64,000 nt of DNA from Buchnera aphidicola (Meitanaphis flavogallis) (GCA_039830035.1 CP140038.1:555107-619106), one strand, 5' to 3'. Positions 22,017 to 32,759 are shown, counted from the stretch's first letter. The notes: generated by a model from the letters alone, not told the origin. Numbers and translations: made by a program.

Positions 22017-22056
22017 TTTGTAATATAATACTAAAATACATATAAGCTCTTAAACA

Positions 22057-23004
22057 TTATAACTTTTTAAGAATTCGAACTATTTTATGACTTAAAACAT
22101 CTAAATTATCATTACTCTTTAATTTATATAAATTTTTCCAATTTTTTAACCATGTTAATTGACTTTTAGCCAATTTTTGAGTAGCAATTATGGACGCATA
22201 TATCATTTCTTCATAACTTATATTTTTTGTAAGATAACTCCACATCTGTCGATATCCAACACAACGCATAGAAGGTAACTCAGAATTTAAATCACCACGA
22301 TGTAACAAACGTTCTACTTCGCTTTGAAATCCCAATAATAACATTTTTTTAAAACGAGCATAAATATTATCAACTAGCCAATTTTTATCTTGTGGAACAA
22401 TAGAAAATTGAATTACTTTATATGGAAATATGTAATTTTTAAGCTTAGTCAATTCAGTTAAAGTTTTTCCTGATATATAAAATATTTCTAACGCCCTTAA
22501 TACTCTCTGAAAATCATGAGGATGAATTCTTGTCGAAGATATGGGATCAATTTTTCTTAATTTATTATATAAAGTTGTTTTATTCTTTTTATTTATCAGA
22601 TACAAATATGAACGCACATCATAATTAGAAGCAGGCAATTTTGGTAATCCCTCCAATAACGTTTTAAAATAAAACATTGTACCACCTACCAATAAAGGTA
22701 TCTTCCCTAAAGAAAGAACATGTTTGATTACTTTTAATGCGTCTCTTTGAAATGCACCTACTGAATATGCTTCTGAAGGATCTTTAATATTAATTAAATG
22801 GTACGGATCACACAATAATTCTGCGCGTGTTGGTTTATCTGTACCAATATCCATTTCACGATAGATTAATGCCGAATCAACACTAATTAATTCAACTGGA
22901 AGTAATCGTTTTAATTTCATCGCAATAGTACTTTTACCACATGCAGTAGGACCCATTAAAAATATTACTAATGGATAATCTGAATTTATATACTCAATAA
23001 TCAT
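22057..23004 (-). CDS. miaA: tRNA dimethylallyltransferase
   Basis: Adds the dimethylallyl group to A37 of tRNAs reading U-starting codons. It has 315 residues against 316 in E. coli. The P-loop LMGPTACGKST is at residues 17-26, followed by ELISVDSALIYREMDIGTDKP, VGGTMFYFKTLLEGLP, RIHPHDFQRVLRALEI and SMRCVGYRQMW. Its ATG still overlaps the stop codon of the mutL pseudogene (ATGA), the coupling expected for a mutL-miaA operon. Confidence 0.97.
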   Translation of the reverse strand: MIIEYINSDYPLVIFLMGPTACGKSTIAMKLKRLLPVELISVDSALIYREMDIGTDKPTRAELLCDPYHLINIKDPSEAYSVGAFQRDALKVIKHVLSLGKIPLLVGGTMFYFKTLLEGLPKLPASNYDVRSYLYLINKKNKTTLYNKLRKIDPISSTRIHPHDFQRVLRALEIFYISGKTLTELTKLKNYIFPYKVIQFSIVPQDKNWLVDNIYARFKKMLLLGFQSEVERLLHRGDLNSELPSMRCVGYRQMWSYLTKNISYEEMIYASIIATQKLAKSQLTWLKNWKNLYKLKSNDNLDVLSHKIVRILKKL

Positions 23005-24738
23005 ATTTTTAATAAGCTTAGTATTAAATCAATGTCAATTAGCTATACAAATATTAGAACAAAACATAATTTAAAAACACTTGACAATATTTACTTAATT
23101 TCAATAATAATGCTGTAATTTGTAAAAAATTCCAATATAAATCTTAGCTTTAATATTTTTAAAAATATTTTAGTTAATTCAAACAAAGGGAATTATTTTT
23201 CGTTTAGTTAAACGATTACATATAATTAAAATTATGTTATCTAAACAATAGATAAAAAAAACCAAAAAACAAATAAAATTCAATCGAATTTATGAAAAAA
23301 ATAATTCAAACCAATTTGAAATAATAGATCTTTACGTATATAAAAAATCTTATTGTGATCTCAATGTATGATAATAAAATGAGAAACATCAAAAAACTTC
23401 AATTTAATTCTATTAATTTTTATTTCTATTTCCAATTTAAATTTATATACTCGTTATTTAGTTATAGACGATGATGACGAAACTTTTTTTCATTTTTAAT
23501 TAATAAATAATTATAAATAAATTGCTAAATACAATGAAATATTTTTTAAAATAAAAGTTTTCATAAGATATTTTTATTACTCAAAATTAATTAATGTATA
23601 TTTAATTTCATGTTTAATACATTAGAACTAAAAGAATAACATATTTATTTATTTTAAATCTTTTAGAAAAAAAAGTTATACCAACACAAATTTTATTTTT
23701 TAAGATCCACTGTAACTTTAACGTTGAAGTACAACAATGACTAACTCGTTTTTCAAAAGATATAAAATAGTTTAATATATAAATCTATAGGTTAAAACAC
23801 GTAGAAAATATTAACTTCTTTTTTTTAAGATGTATATTAACGTCTAACTCGTTAGTATTCATATTAAAGTAAAAAATATATGAAGCTTTGTATTCATTAT
23901 TATATATTTTTTATACTACTTGAAAAAATATATTAAATAATATTATTATACGCAATACAGTTAATTAATATAAAAATATTAAATACATTTATTTATAGCA
24001 TTATTAACATGAATATATCCATCTACGAACATTCATACTATCCTATTCATTACCAAAAATACTACCCTATTTAAATTAAATTCAAAACAATTATATTAGT
24101 TTTATTTTATTTTTTCATCCTTAATTTTAATACTTATAATAATATCGAAGTAATTTATTATTATATTTTAAACATACACTCATAGAATGTCTAGATAAAA
24201 GATAGGAAACGCACCATTTCATCAACTTTTATAAATTTAGAACATTCAAACATGATTTTTTTTTGACAAACTCACTTATTAAAAAATAAATCTAAAATAA
24301 TTAGCGTGATTCCTTGAAAATAAGATATTGAATATAAAAAAGCCTCAAAATTTTTATTAGTAAAAACACTCTATCCTATTCTTTCTAAATAATGCCGAAA
24401 GATCATGTTCATCGAGATATTGAACTAATACGAGAAAAAATATTTCACCAAAAAAATCCTAAAGTAATAATGTACTCTAAATCTCATATAAAATAAATTT
24501 TACTTGTTAAGCACTGAATCAATAAAAAAACTAAATCTTGTTTTCGAATTCCAATACTATTTGTTTCTAACATTAACTAAACCTAATTTATTATTTTTAA
24601 ATATTAACACTAATTTGCGCAAAACCAAAATCTATAATTGTTTTCCATTAATTCTTCTACAGACATTGGAAAACAAATAATTTCTCCTATAAAAATATAA
24701 TTTAACACCATCTTTTAAGAAAAATAAACAATAAACAT
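23001..24738 (-). pseudogene. mutL: mutL pseudogene (mismatch repair), collinear remnant
   Basis: The 1.9-kb apparently empty region upstream of miaA carries a decayed mutL. Reading the minus strand with stops and frame shifts, MutL motifs appear in the right order. Near 24687-24630, GEII..PMSVEELMENN stands for GEVVERPASVVKELVENS. At about 24495-24560, SIGIRKQDL...LTSKI stands for CGIKKDEL...ATSKI. DLEYIITLGF then ISSISR follow near 24410-24480, and KVDEMVRF near 24200. NTNELDVNIHLKK near 23822-23880 stands for HQVDVNVHPAK. WNFLQITALLLKLSKYCQ near 23134-23080 stands for the C-terminal WSMAQAITLL...LCPQ, and LIDIDLILSLLK precedes a stop at 23001 that overlaps miaA. The likely start is the ATG at 24738. 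It is certainly non-functional. Confidence 0.9.
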
Positions 24739-24906
24739 ATACTTGAGTCTATAAATAATAAAACAAACAGTATTAATACTAAAATATTTACTTAATGCAA
24801 CACACATTTTGATTAAAGTTAAAAATATGAATTGAGTACAAATATATTTTTAAAATAATAAAATTTACAATATAATGAACTAAATATACTTAAAATAAAC
24901 TAAATA

Positions 24907-26085
24907 TTAAATAAAATTTTTATTATTACATAACTGATTTTTAAAAAAGAAAAAATTTTTATTAATTAAATCTACTACAGGTAATCTTAAATCTAATCCG
25001 CTAATCTCAGATAAAATATAATTCACTCCTTTAGTTTCAATTAGATCACTCAATTGCACCGCTTCACTATCATGAATATTTGTATAACACAATGCAGCAG
25101 CTACACCTTTTATTAAGTTAATATTAGAACATTGATACTCTAAAGTTCCTAAAATAGGTTTTATCAAACGATCATTTTTACGTAGTTTTCTCAAAGGATT
25201 ACGACCCACTCGTACTAAATCATCAATAAAATGAGCATTTTTAAATCTAGATAAAATTGAATGAATATATCTATTGTGCAAAATTTTATCCCAATTATAT
25301 CGTAATTCTAATACATTTCCACTTTCACTCATAGCACCATACACCACATCATATATTCTCTTATCTAAAATAGCACTATAAACATTACTGTACCCATATA
25401 ATAAACCTAAATATGCAGTAATTGCATGTCCGGTATTCAAAGTAAATAATTTTCTTTCAAAACATGCATCTAAATTATTACTTAATTGCATATCAACAAT
25501 TTTGGGGACATTACCTCGAAATTGATTTATATCGCATATTAATTCTTTAAACGGTTCTACTCTTACAAATAATATATCATTTTTTCTTTTATCATTACAT
25601 GATATAATTCTATCTACTACTGTATCTACAAATCCAATATTGTTCTCTAAATATCGATGATACTTTTCAGATAATAAATTTAGCACACATTTTTTTAATT
25701 CCGAACTACAACGAAAAGAATTTTCACATGCAATAATATTAACATAATTATTTTTTTTTATTTCTATTTTATGCATAATTCCTTTCGAAATTATATCCGC
25801 CAATGTATTAACATTGTTTACTCCTACTGCTGTAGTAATTATATCTGATTCTGCTATGATAGATAAAATATTAGGATCGTTAATATGTATAGCCTGTATT
25901 CCTTGAATGGAATCTAAAAAAAATTTTTTACTCAATATTTCAATGTCATATTTGCGACACGCATTAATAGAATTAACAATATTTTCATTAATATCAGAAA
26001 AAGTTAAATGAAATCCCGAATGTGCTAATATCTGTCCAATAAATCCTCTACCTATATTTCCAGCTCCAAAATGTAATGCTTTCAT
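24907..26085 (-). CDS. mtlD: Mannitol-1-phosphate 5-dehydrogenase
   Basis: NAD-dependent oxidation of mannitol 1-phosphate to fructose 6-phosphate, feeding glycolysis through Pgi and PfkA. The third of three consecutive ATGs (26085) is preferred because an AGGA ribosome site lies six bases before it and MKALHFGAGNIGRGFIG is then the exact family start. This gives 392 residues against 382 in E. coli. The N-terminal Rossmann motif is FGAGNIGRGFIG; FTLNTGHAITAYLG and the active-site region NPLRKLRKNDRLIKP are present. It follows mtlA with a 99-bp gap. Confidence 0.96.
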   Translation of the reverse strand: MKALHFGAGNIGRGFIGQILAHSGFHLTFSDINENIVNSINACRKYDIEILSKKFFLDSIQGIQAIHINDPNILSIIAESDIITTAVGVNNVNTLADIISKGIMHKIEIKKNNYVNIIACENSFRCSSELKKCVLNLLSEKYHRYLENNIGFVDTVVDRIISCNDKRKNDILFVRVEPFKELICDINQFRGNVPKIVDMQLSNNLDACFERKLFTLNTGHAITAYLGLLYGYSNVYSAILDKRIYDVVYGAMSESGNVLELRYNWDKILHNRYIHSILSRFKNAHFIDDLVRVGRNPLRKLRKNDRLIKPILGTLEYQCSNINLIKGVAAALCYTNIHDSEAVQLSDLIETKGVNYILSEISGLDLRLPVVDLINKNFFFFKNQLCNNKNFI

Positions 26086-26184
26086 CATCATTCCTAGTTA
26101 TAATAATTAATAAATCTATTCCTATCAATAATTTTAAAATAATATTTATTTTATATATTTATACTAAATTTTAAATAATTATTA

Positions 26185-28104
26185 TTAAATGTTTCGAGAA
26201 AATAATCTTAATACATCGCTAACACAACTGGTATTAGACAAATGTTTAATTACTTTACTATCATCTAAAATACTCGTAATATTACTTACTACTGTAACAT
26301 GTTCGTTATTACGAGCTGCAATACCAATTACTAAAAAAGCAATATCATCTGGATAATCTCCAAAACGCACACCTTTTGGAAATTGACAAAAAATAGCTCC
26401 AGTTTTCAATATAGAATCTTTTGCTGCTATAGTTCCATGAGGTAAAGCTATTGATTCTCCCAACCAAGTAGACATAATTTCTTCTCTTTCTAACATTGCT
26501 GCAATATATTCTTTTTTTACATATCCCTGATTTACTAATTGCATACCTATAAATTTAATAGCTTCTTCTTTATTCCTAGCAGCTTGATTTAAAAATATGT
26601 TCTGTTTAGTAAAATAAAATAAGTTATTATTTAGTTTTACTTCTTTTTGTTTTTTTAATTTAATATTCTTTACTAAGCCAGTAGAATCACAAATATTTCT
26701 TGTAATTAAATAACTTCCTAATGCTTCATAAAAATCATTGTCCAAAAAATTATTTAAAGATAAGTGCTGAGATTTCGGGTGTTGTATTTTTGCTCGTTCA
26801 GTAAGATTCTTATGCGTAATAACTAAATCAATATCATTAGGAATTGAATCAATAGCAAAGTTAGCCACAACAACATTAATATTCAAATCGTTTAATTTCC
26901 TTCTTAATATTCCTGCTCCTATTGCACTCGATCCCATACCAGCATCACAAGCAACAACTATATTTTTCACTTGTTTAGAAAAATTGAAATTACGACTACT
27001 AATTTCTTTCATATCATAATTCAATCCAACATTTTCTTTAGTATGTTTTTTACAAGAACCTACAACGTTTGTACGAGTTTTTTCATTAAATATTTTTAAT
27101 ATTACAAAAGAAATTAAAAAAGATACCAAGAAAGATGCAGTAACTGCAGAAGTATTAACAAAATATGAACCCCTTGGAGTCATAGCTAAAATTGATATAA
27201 TAGAACCAGGAGAAGCTGTAGACATTAATCCACCTTTAAATAACATTAATATAAATATATTAGTCATTCCACCTAAAATTAGTGCTATAATTAATTTAGG
27301 ATTTAATAGAACATAAGGAAAATATACTTCATGTATCCCTCCAAACAACTGAATAATTACAGCATTTCTTAAAGCAAACTTAGCATCTTTATTTCTATAT
27401 TCTATACAAAATAAAGCCATAAGTGCACCAATTCCTGGGCCTGGATTAGATTCAATCAAAAAGAAAATAGATTTATTAAATATATCTACTTCTTGCATAC
27501 CTAAAGAAGAAAAAATACCATGGTTAACAGCATTATTTAAAAACAATATTTTTGCAGGTTCAATAAAAATTGAAATTAAAGGCAAATAATTGTTTTTAAT
27601 CATCAAATTAATACCATATTCTAAAATATGAGAAAATTCTTCAATTGCTGGGCCTATAGCAAAAAAAGATACTATTGACAATAATATTCCAATTATCCCA
27701 GCTGAAAAATTATTTATTAACATTTCAAAGCTACTAGAAACTTTACCTTTAACAATTTTATCAAACCAAAAAACAACCCAACCTCCCAATGGTCCAATTA
27801 TCATTGCTCCTAATAACATTGGCAAAGTAGTATTGACTATAGCCCCCATTACAGCTATGCTTCCAACAATTGCCCCTCTTTTTCCACATATTAACCGACC
27901 ACCAGTACTAGCGATTAAAATCGGAAAAAGATAAATTATCATCGGATTTATTATTTTTTTTAAATTTTCATTTGGTATCCACCCAGAATGAAGAAATAAT
28001 CCACTAATCAATCCCCATGCAATAAAAGCACTAATATTTGGCATAATCATTTTACTCAAAAAACGACCAATATTTTGAATTCTAACTTTTATTAACATTG
28101 ACAT
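26185..28104 (-). CDS. mtlA: Mannitol-specific PTS enzyme IICBA
   Basis: Membrane permease that imports and phosphorylates mannitol. It has 639 residues against 637 in E. coli. The IIC domain (about residues 1-340) shows many membrane segments plus GGIHEVYFPYVLLNP. IIB follows with the phosphorylated Cys in VVACDAGMGSSAIGAG, and IIA carries the phosphohistidine in GESIALPHGTIAAKD. All three active sites are therefore present. A GAGGAA ribosome site precedes the ATG at 28104. The regulator mtlR is not seen. Confidence 0.97.
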   Translation of the reverse strand: MSMLIKVRIQNIGRFLSKMIMPNISAFIAWGLISGLFLHSGWIPNENLKKIINPMIIYLFPILIASTGGRLICGKRGAIVGSIAVMGAIVNTTLPMLLGAMIIGPLGGWVVFWFDKIVKGKVSSSFEMLINNFSAGIIGILLSIVSFFAIGPAIEEFSHILEYGINLMIKNNYLPLISIFIEPAKILFLNNAVNHGIFSSLGMQEVDIFNKSIFFLIESNPGPGIGALMALFCIEYRNKDAKFALRNAVIIQLFGGIHEVYFPYVLLNPKLIIALILGGMTNIFILMLFKGGLMSTASPGSIISILAMTPRGSYFVNTSAVTASFLVSFLISFVILKIFNEKTRTNVVGSCKKHTKENVGLNYDMKEISSRNFNFSKQVKNIVVACDAGMGSSAIGAGILRRKLNDLNINVVVANFAIDSIPNDIDLVITHKNLTERAKIQHPKSQHLSLNNFLDNDFYEALGSYLITRNICDSTGLVKNIKLKKQKEVKLNNNLFYFTKQNIFLNQAARNKEEAIKFIGMQLVNQGYVKKEYIAAMLEREEIMSTWLGESIALPHGTIAAKDSILKTGAIFCQFPKGVRFGDYPDDIAFLVIGIAARNNEHVTVVSNITSILDDSKVIKHLSNTSCVSDVLRLFSRNI

Positions 28105-28551
28105 GTTTGTTCCTCAATCCCATCGATCAAATTTATAAAAATAATTATTTTTACAATATAGATATAAACTACACAGTGCTAATGACAATATTCCTAAATT
28201 TATAATCTTTAAAGCATGATCTTTAACATTAAATAATAAACTTACCAAATATATAAAAATACACATATATACAATGTATAGTAATCAAATATTACAAATA
28301 TTTTTTATAATAAAAAATTTTTCATTAAATTAAATATCAAAATATAAATTATTATAATATCTTTACAAACTTAATATTAAATTATTTTCAACATGTTAGA
28401 ACTTAAACAACTTACTTGAAAAAATAAAAACTACCGAAAACATATATAAAATAAATATTACTTTGATACATCTAGTAAAAATTTATTATTATTAAAAAAT
28501 AAAATCACAGAAAAACTACAGCACATATAATAAAAGTTTATGCATTACATA
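28105..28551. other. 447-bp intergenic region pgi/mtlA
   Basis: Spacer between the pgi stop and the mtlA start, both minus. It should carry the mtlAD promoter. I see no open frame, RNA gene or convincing operator in it. Confidence 0.6.
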
Positions 28552-30201
28552 TTAACGAAGAGATTTATAAAAGTTAATTAATCCATTAGTGGACGAATCG
28601 TACATCATCTCTTTAAAATCATTGGTTAAACCAAAAGAAATAGATTTTGCAAGTTTTTTGCCTAACTCAACCCCCCACTGATCAAAAGTAAAAATATTAA
28701 ATATTACGCCTTGAGTAAAAACTTTGTGTTCATATAATGCAATTAATGAACCTAAATTATAAGGATCAATTTTATATAATAAAATAGAATTACTAGGCCT
28801 ATTACCTTCAAATGTTTTATATGGAGACACATTCCACAGTTCTCGTGATCGTTTTTTAATATTATTTAACTCATTTTTTGCAATATTTTGAGATTTTCCA
28901 AAAGCTAAAGCTTGAGTTTGCGAAAAAAAATGAGAAAGTAATTGAATATGATGATCAACTAAAAAATGGTTATTAGGGCATATAGACGCAATAAAGTCAC
29001 AAGGAATTAATTTAGTACCTTGATGCAATAATTGATAAAACGCATGTTGTCCATTAGTACCTTGTTCTCCCCAAACAATAGGTCCTGTTTGCCAGCCAAC
29101 ACAATTACCGTTTCTATCAATATTTTTTCCATTTGATTCCATGTTAGTTTGCTGTAAAAAAGCAGGAAAACGACGCATACCTTGATCATACGGTAGAATC
29201 GCTTCTGTTTCTGATAAAAAAAAATTATTATACCAAATACCAATTAATGCTAATAAAACAGGTATATTTTGACTCAAATCCGTATTTAAATAATGCTGGT
29301 CCATAGCATAAGCACCATTCAAAAGAAGTAAAAAATTGTCAAATCCGATAGCAAGAGATACAGATAATCCTACAGAAGACCATAATGAATAACGACCACC
29401 CACCCAATCCCAAAATATAAATGTATTTTCCAGCTTAATCCCAAAATTAATAACATTCATTACATTAGCAGATATTGCAATAAAATGTTGATCAAAAAAT
29501 TTGTTTGTATGAAAATACTTAGTCATCCATAATTTAGCGGTATTGGCATTCATAATAGTTTCTTGTGTGGTAAACGTTTTAGAAACAATTAAAAATAAAG
29601 TCGTTTCTGGATGAACTTTTTTAAAAACACTAGAAATATGCGCACCATCCATATTGGAAACGAAATGTATTTTTAGATGATTTTTATAAGCACTTAACGC
29701 TGTTACTACCATAGATGGACCTAAATCTGAACCTCCAATTCCAATGTTTACTACATCAGTTATTAATTTTCCTGTATATCCTTTCCATTCTCCGCTAATA
29801 ACTGCTTTTGAAAATGATTCCATTTTCTCAAGCATTTTCCGAATATCAATCATGACATCTTTATCATTATAAATGATAGGAGTTTGATTATTATTTCTTA
29901 ATGCTGTATGTAGTACAGCGCGATTTTCAGTCCGGTTAATTTTTTTCCCGTTAAACATAGATTGAATTGCGTTAACTAAATCTACTTCTTTTGCTAACAT
30001 TAACAATTTAACTATTGTATCGCTAGTAATTCTATTCTTAGAAAAATCAACTAATATCTGATCATTAAAATTTATTGAAAATTTATGAAATCTATCTTTA
30101 TCTTGACAAAATAAATCTTTCATATGTACATTTTTTATATCATGAAAATGTTTTTTTAAATTTTTCCACGCATTAGTATCAATAGGATTAATGTTTTTCA
30201 T
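28552..30201 (-). CDS. pgi: Glucose-6-phosphate isomerase
   Basis: Interconverts glucose 6-phosphate and fructose 6-phosphate. The ATG at 30201 gives [19 protein letters not shown] and 549 residues, the exact E. coli length; a GTG at 30213 would add four. [52 protein letters not shown] and the catalytic region [17 protein letters not shown] are conserved. It links the mannitol-derived fructose 6-phosphate to the pentose phosphate pathway. Confidence 0.98.
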   Translation of the reverse strand: MKNINPIDTNAWKNLKKHFHDIKNVHMKDLFCQDKDRFHKFSINFNDQILVDFSKNRITSDTIVKLLMLAKEVDLVNAIQSMFNGKKINRTENRAVLHTALRNNNQTPIIYNDKDVMIDIRKMLEKMESFSKAVISGEWKGYTGKLITDVVNIGIGGSDLGPSMVVTALSAYKNHLKIHFVSNMDGAHISSVFKKVHPETTLFLIVSKTFTTQETIMNANTAKLWMTKYFHTNKFFDQHFIAISANVMNVINFGIKLENTFIFWDWVGGRYSLWSSVGLSVSLAIGFDNFLLLLNGAYAMDQHYLNTDLSQNIPVLLALIGIWYNNFFLSETEAILPYDQGMRRFPAFLQQTNMESNGKNIDRNGNCVGWQTGPIVWGEQGTNGQHAFYQLLHQGTKLIPCDFIASICPNNHFLVDHHIQLLSHFFSQTQALAFGKSQNIAKNELNNIKKRSRELWNVSPYKTFEGNRPSNSILLYKIDPYNLGSLIALYEHKVFTQGVIFNIFTFDQWGVELGKKLAKSISFGLTNDFKEMMYDSSTNGLINFYKSLR

Positions 30202-30702
30202 AAAATTTCTCACTAATTTAAAATTTTAAAACGTCGTTATTCTAGAAAATTTATATTAAAATGTTTTTAATACATTTCATATATAAAATTGTTGATTAAA
30301 CTAACATTATTTTTTAAATATATTTGTATCGTGTTTATCACTCGTAAAAAATTTACAATATTGTTTCTAAAATACATCGTAATTCATTTTTTAAAATAAA
30401 ATAAATAGTCATGCTTATTAATATACATATTTTTTCTACTTGTTTAAAATAACTTTAACACATTAGAAAAATTCAAATATTATCTAATTTTCAATAATTA
30501 TGTTTACTCTGATTAAAAAACATATATATCAAAATTTTATAATAATTTTAAAAAATTAATAAAAATATATAATTATCTGTATGATACATAATAATATTGC
30601 ATCATTTAACATTCATAACATTACATGTTATGTTAAAATTTCCACAATAACATAACAACTATAAGACAAACATGATTAATTATTACTTATCAAAACAGAA
30701 AA
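30202..30702. other. 501-bp intergenic region pgi/orn
   Basis: Divergent region holding the promoters of pgi (minus) and orn (plus). E. coli has rsgA next to orn; I cannot read any rsgA motif here. It is low-complexity A+T with no RNA gene seen. Confidence 0.55.
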
Positions 30703-31248
30703 ATGAATATTACTCAACATAATTTAATATGGATTGATTTAGAAATGACAGGCCTAAATCCCGAAAAACATAAAATTATTGAAATTGCTACATTAATAAC
30801 TAATATTAACTTAGAAATACTATCTACTGGACCAGTTATAGCCATTTATCAAAAACATACCCAATTAATACAAATGAATCAATGGAATCACAATACTCAT
30901 CGCAAAAGTGGACTCATAAAAAGAATAAAAAATAGTTTTTACAACAACAAATTAGCTGAACTTAAAACTATCTCTTTCCTCAAAAAATGGGTTCCTAAAA
31001 ATGCATCTCCAATGTGTGGAAATACAGTGAGTAAAGATAGACAATTTTTATCTAAATACATGCCTACTTTAGAAAAATATTTTCACTATAGACAAATAGA
31101 CGTTAGCACAATAAAAGAACTAGCTATAAGATGGAATCCTGAAATATATAAAACATTTAAAAAGAACCATAATCATCAAGCATTAAATGACTTATATGAA
31201 TCAGTATATGAATTAAAACATTATAAAAAACATTTCTTAAAAAATTAA
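30703..31248 (+). CDS. orn: Oligoribonuclease
   Basis: DEDDh exonuclease that degrades 2-5 nt RNA fragments to mononucleotides, essential in E. coli. It has 181 residues, the E. coli length. Exo I is WIDLEMTGLNPEKHKIIEIAT, then CGNTVSKDRQFLSKYMP and HQALNDLYESVYEL with the catalytic His and Asp. As in E. coli it is followed by a glycine tRNA gene. Confidence 0.97.
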   Translation: MNITQHNLIWIDLEMTGLNPEKHKIIEIATLITNINLEILSTGPVIAIYQKHTQLIQMNQWNHNTHRKSGLIKRIKNSFYNNKLAELKTISFLKKWVPKNASPMCGNTVSKDRQFLSKYMPTLEKYFHYRQIDVSTIKELAIRWNPEIYKTFKKNHNHQALNDLYESVYELKHYKKHFLKN

Positions 31249-31341
31249 TTGTAATTATGAATATAAAATGTTTATATAAAATTATGTTTTTAAAACCATT
31301 TATAAATTTTTATTAATTAACACTTGAATTTTTTTTATTTT

Positions 31342-31347
31342 TATAAT
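31342..31347 (+). promoter_or_regulatory. Candidate -10 box for tRNA-Gly (and amiB)
   Basis: A perfect TATAAT lies 15 bases before the 5' end of tRNA-Gly. A TTGAAT at 31324 is only 12 bases upstream, too close to act as a standard -35, so the -35 is weak or absent. The transcript could run on into amiB, 28 bp after the tRNA. Confidence 0.4.
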
Positions 31348-31362
31348 AAAGTTTATTTTAAT

Positions 31363-31435
31363 GCGGGAATAGCTCAGTTGGTAGAGTACAACCTTGCCAA
31401 GGTTGAGGTCGCGAGTTCGAACCTCGTTTCCCGCT
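31363..31435 (+). tRNA. tRNA-Gly(GCC)
   Basis: Acceptor GCGGGAA pairs with TTCCCGC, the anticodon loop is TTGCCAA (GCC), and the T-arm is CGAGTTCGAACCTCG. It is nearly identical to E. coli glyV/X/Y but single copy. CCA is not encoded. It lies between orn and amiB as in enterics. Confidence 0.97.
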
Positions 31436-31463
31436 ATTTTAATGTTAAATTTAGGAAAAATTT

Positions 31464-31658
31464 ATGCTTTATTATGTATTTTATGTGATATTTTTTTTAT
31501 TTAATGTAACTTCTTTCAATCCTGTATACGCATCATCTGAATTGTTATCTCATTACAAAAAACATAATAATAATATATATGTTTTTAATATAAAACATAA
31601 TGCAATATCATTGCATCACTATCGTTTTTTTTATATTTTTAAAAAATTTTTTTTATAA
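31464..31658 (+). pseudogene. amiB: N-terminal part of AmiB (signal peptide plus AMIN remnant), out of frame
   Basis: This 64-codon frame begins with an ATG seven bases after an AGGA ribosome site and encodes a good signal peptide: a hydrophobic core YVFYVIFFLFNV and a cleavage-like VYASS. It is followed by SHYKKHNNNIYVFNIKHNA, which resembles the AMIN region SHQSKRTVALDIKQTGV of E. coli AmiB. It runs into a stop just after an A6T8 tract. The amidase domain continues in the next frame, so this is probably the true start of amiB, separated by a one-base frameshift somewhere in the homopolymers between 31600 and 31658. Confidence 0.65.
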
Positions 31659-32496
31659 AATTTATCCTAAAACTAAAAATTTTCAATTTAAACATTTAAT
31701 CTCAGCTAATTCAGATATAAATAATAAAAATTACAAAAAAAAAACATTTCATAAAAAAAGTTTTATCCAAAAATATCAAAAAATAAAAAAAATTGTCATT
31801 GCTATTGATGCTGGACATGGAGGACAAGATCCCGGAGCAATTGGAATTAACAAAACTCAAGAAAAAAATATTAATCTCGCAATTTCTGAAAAATTAAAAC
31901 ACAAATTAAACAAATCAAAATTATTCCAAGTAATCATGATAAGAAATGGAAACTATTACTTATCTATTGAAGAACGTATTAACATTGCTAAAAAGAAAAA
32001 TGTTAATTTATTAATTTCTATTCATACTAATTCATCAAACAATCCAAAAATATCTGGATTATCTACGTGGATTTTATCAAAAAAAAGAATGAACTCTGAA
32101 ATACATTACTTATCAAAAAAAAACACGAAAAAAATAAAATTATTCAAAAAAAATAAAAAATATTTTTTAAAAAAAAACACAAAACCATACTTAAAATCAA
32201 TTATGTTAGACTTACAATTCAATCATATTCAAAAATCAGGATACTTATTAGCCAAAAAAATTATAAAAGAACTTAAAAAAACTCATTCTGTATATGAATC
32301 TCATCCTAAACGTGCCAGTTTTGGAATATTAAAATCTCCTAATTTTCCATCTATACTCATAGAAACAGGATTTATAAGCAACACATCAGAAGAAAAAAAA
32401 CTAAACAGCGAAACTTATCAAAAAAAAATTGTCGATTCTATATATCTTGGATTAACGAAATACTTTTTTAAAATACCATGCAAACTAAAAAAATAA
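31600..32496 (+). CDS. amiB: N-acetylmuramoyl-L-alanine amidase AmiB (catalytic part)
   Basis: Zn-dependent amidase_3 enzyme that cleaves peptides from septal peptidoglycan during cell separation. The catalytic domain is intact: IVIAIDAGHGGQDPGAIG (Zn His), TQEKNINLAI (Zn Glu), SIHTNSSNNPKISGLSTW (Zn His) and LIETGFISNTSEE (catalytic Glu). From the ATG at 31600 there are 298 residues but no signal peptide and no ribosome site. The upstream frame (31464-31658) supplies both. If one base is removed from the T8 or A6 run, a 343-residue secreted protein results (E. coli AmiB is 445, with a longer AMIN domain). As read, the enzyme would stay in the cytoplasm or depend on slippage. Confidence 0.9.
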   Translation: MQYHCITIVFFIFLKNFFYKIYPKTKNFQFKHLISANSDINNKNYKKKTFHKKSFIQKYQKIKKIVIAIDAGHGGQDPGAIGINKTQEKNINLAISEKLKHKLNKSKLFQVIMIRNGNYYLSIEERINIAKKKNVNLLISIHTNSSNNPKISGLSTWILSKKRMNSEIHYLSKKNTKKIKLFKKNKKYFLKKNTKPYLKSIMLDLQFNHIQKSGYLLAKKIIKELKKTHSVYESHPKRASFGILKSPNFPSILIETGFISNTSEEKKLNSETYQKKIVDSIYLGLTKYFFKIPCKLKK

Positions 32497-32552
32497 AACA
32501 ACGTTTTTAAAAAACAAACTCATACTTTATTTTTAAAAAATTTATCTCGTTA

Positions 32553-32759
32553 TCAACTATTCATTTTAAACTTTTTATTAAACTTTTCAATGCGACCACC
32601 AGTATCTGCTATTCTTTGTTTACCAGTATAAAAAGGATGACATTGAGCACATATATCAATATTTATATTTTTACGCAACGTAGAAAAAACTTTAATAGAA
32701 TTACCACACGAACACATAACTGATATTTCAGAATAATTAGGATGAATATTTTTTTTCAT
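32553..32759 (-). CDS. rpmE: 50S ribosomal protein L31 (zinc form)
   Basis: Large-subunit protein. The start at 32759 (MKKNIHPNY) gives 68 residues against 70 in E. coli; an in-frame ATG at 32771 is unlikely. Cysteines at 16, 18, 37 and 40 mark the zinc-binding C+ form, and [10 protein letters not shown] and [11 protein letters not shown] are conserved. It lies next to ftsN-hslVU as in E. coli, with priA and cytR gone. Confidence 0.96.
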   Translation of the reverse strand: MKKNIHPNYSEISVMCSCGNSIKVFSTLRKNINIDICAQCHPFYTGKQRIADTGGRIEKFNKKFKMNS

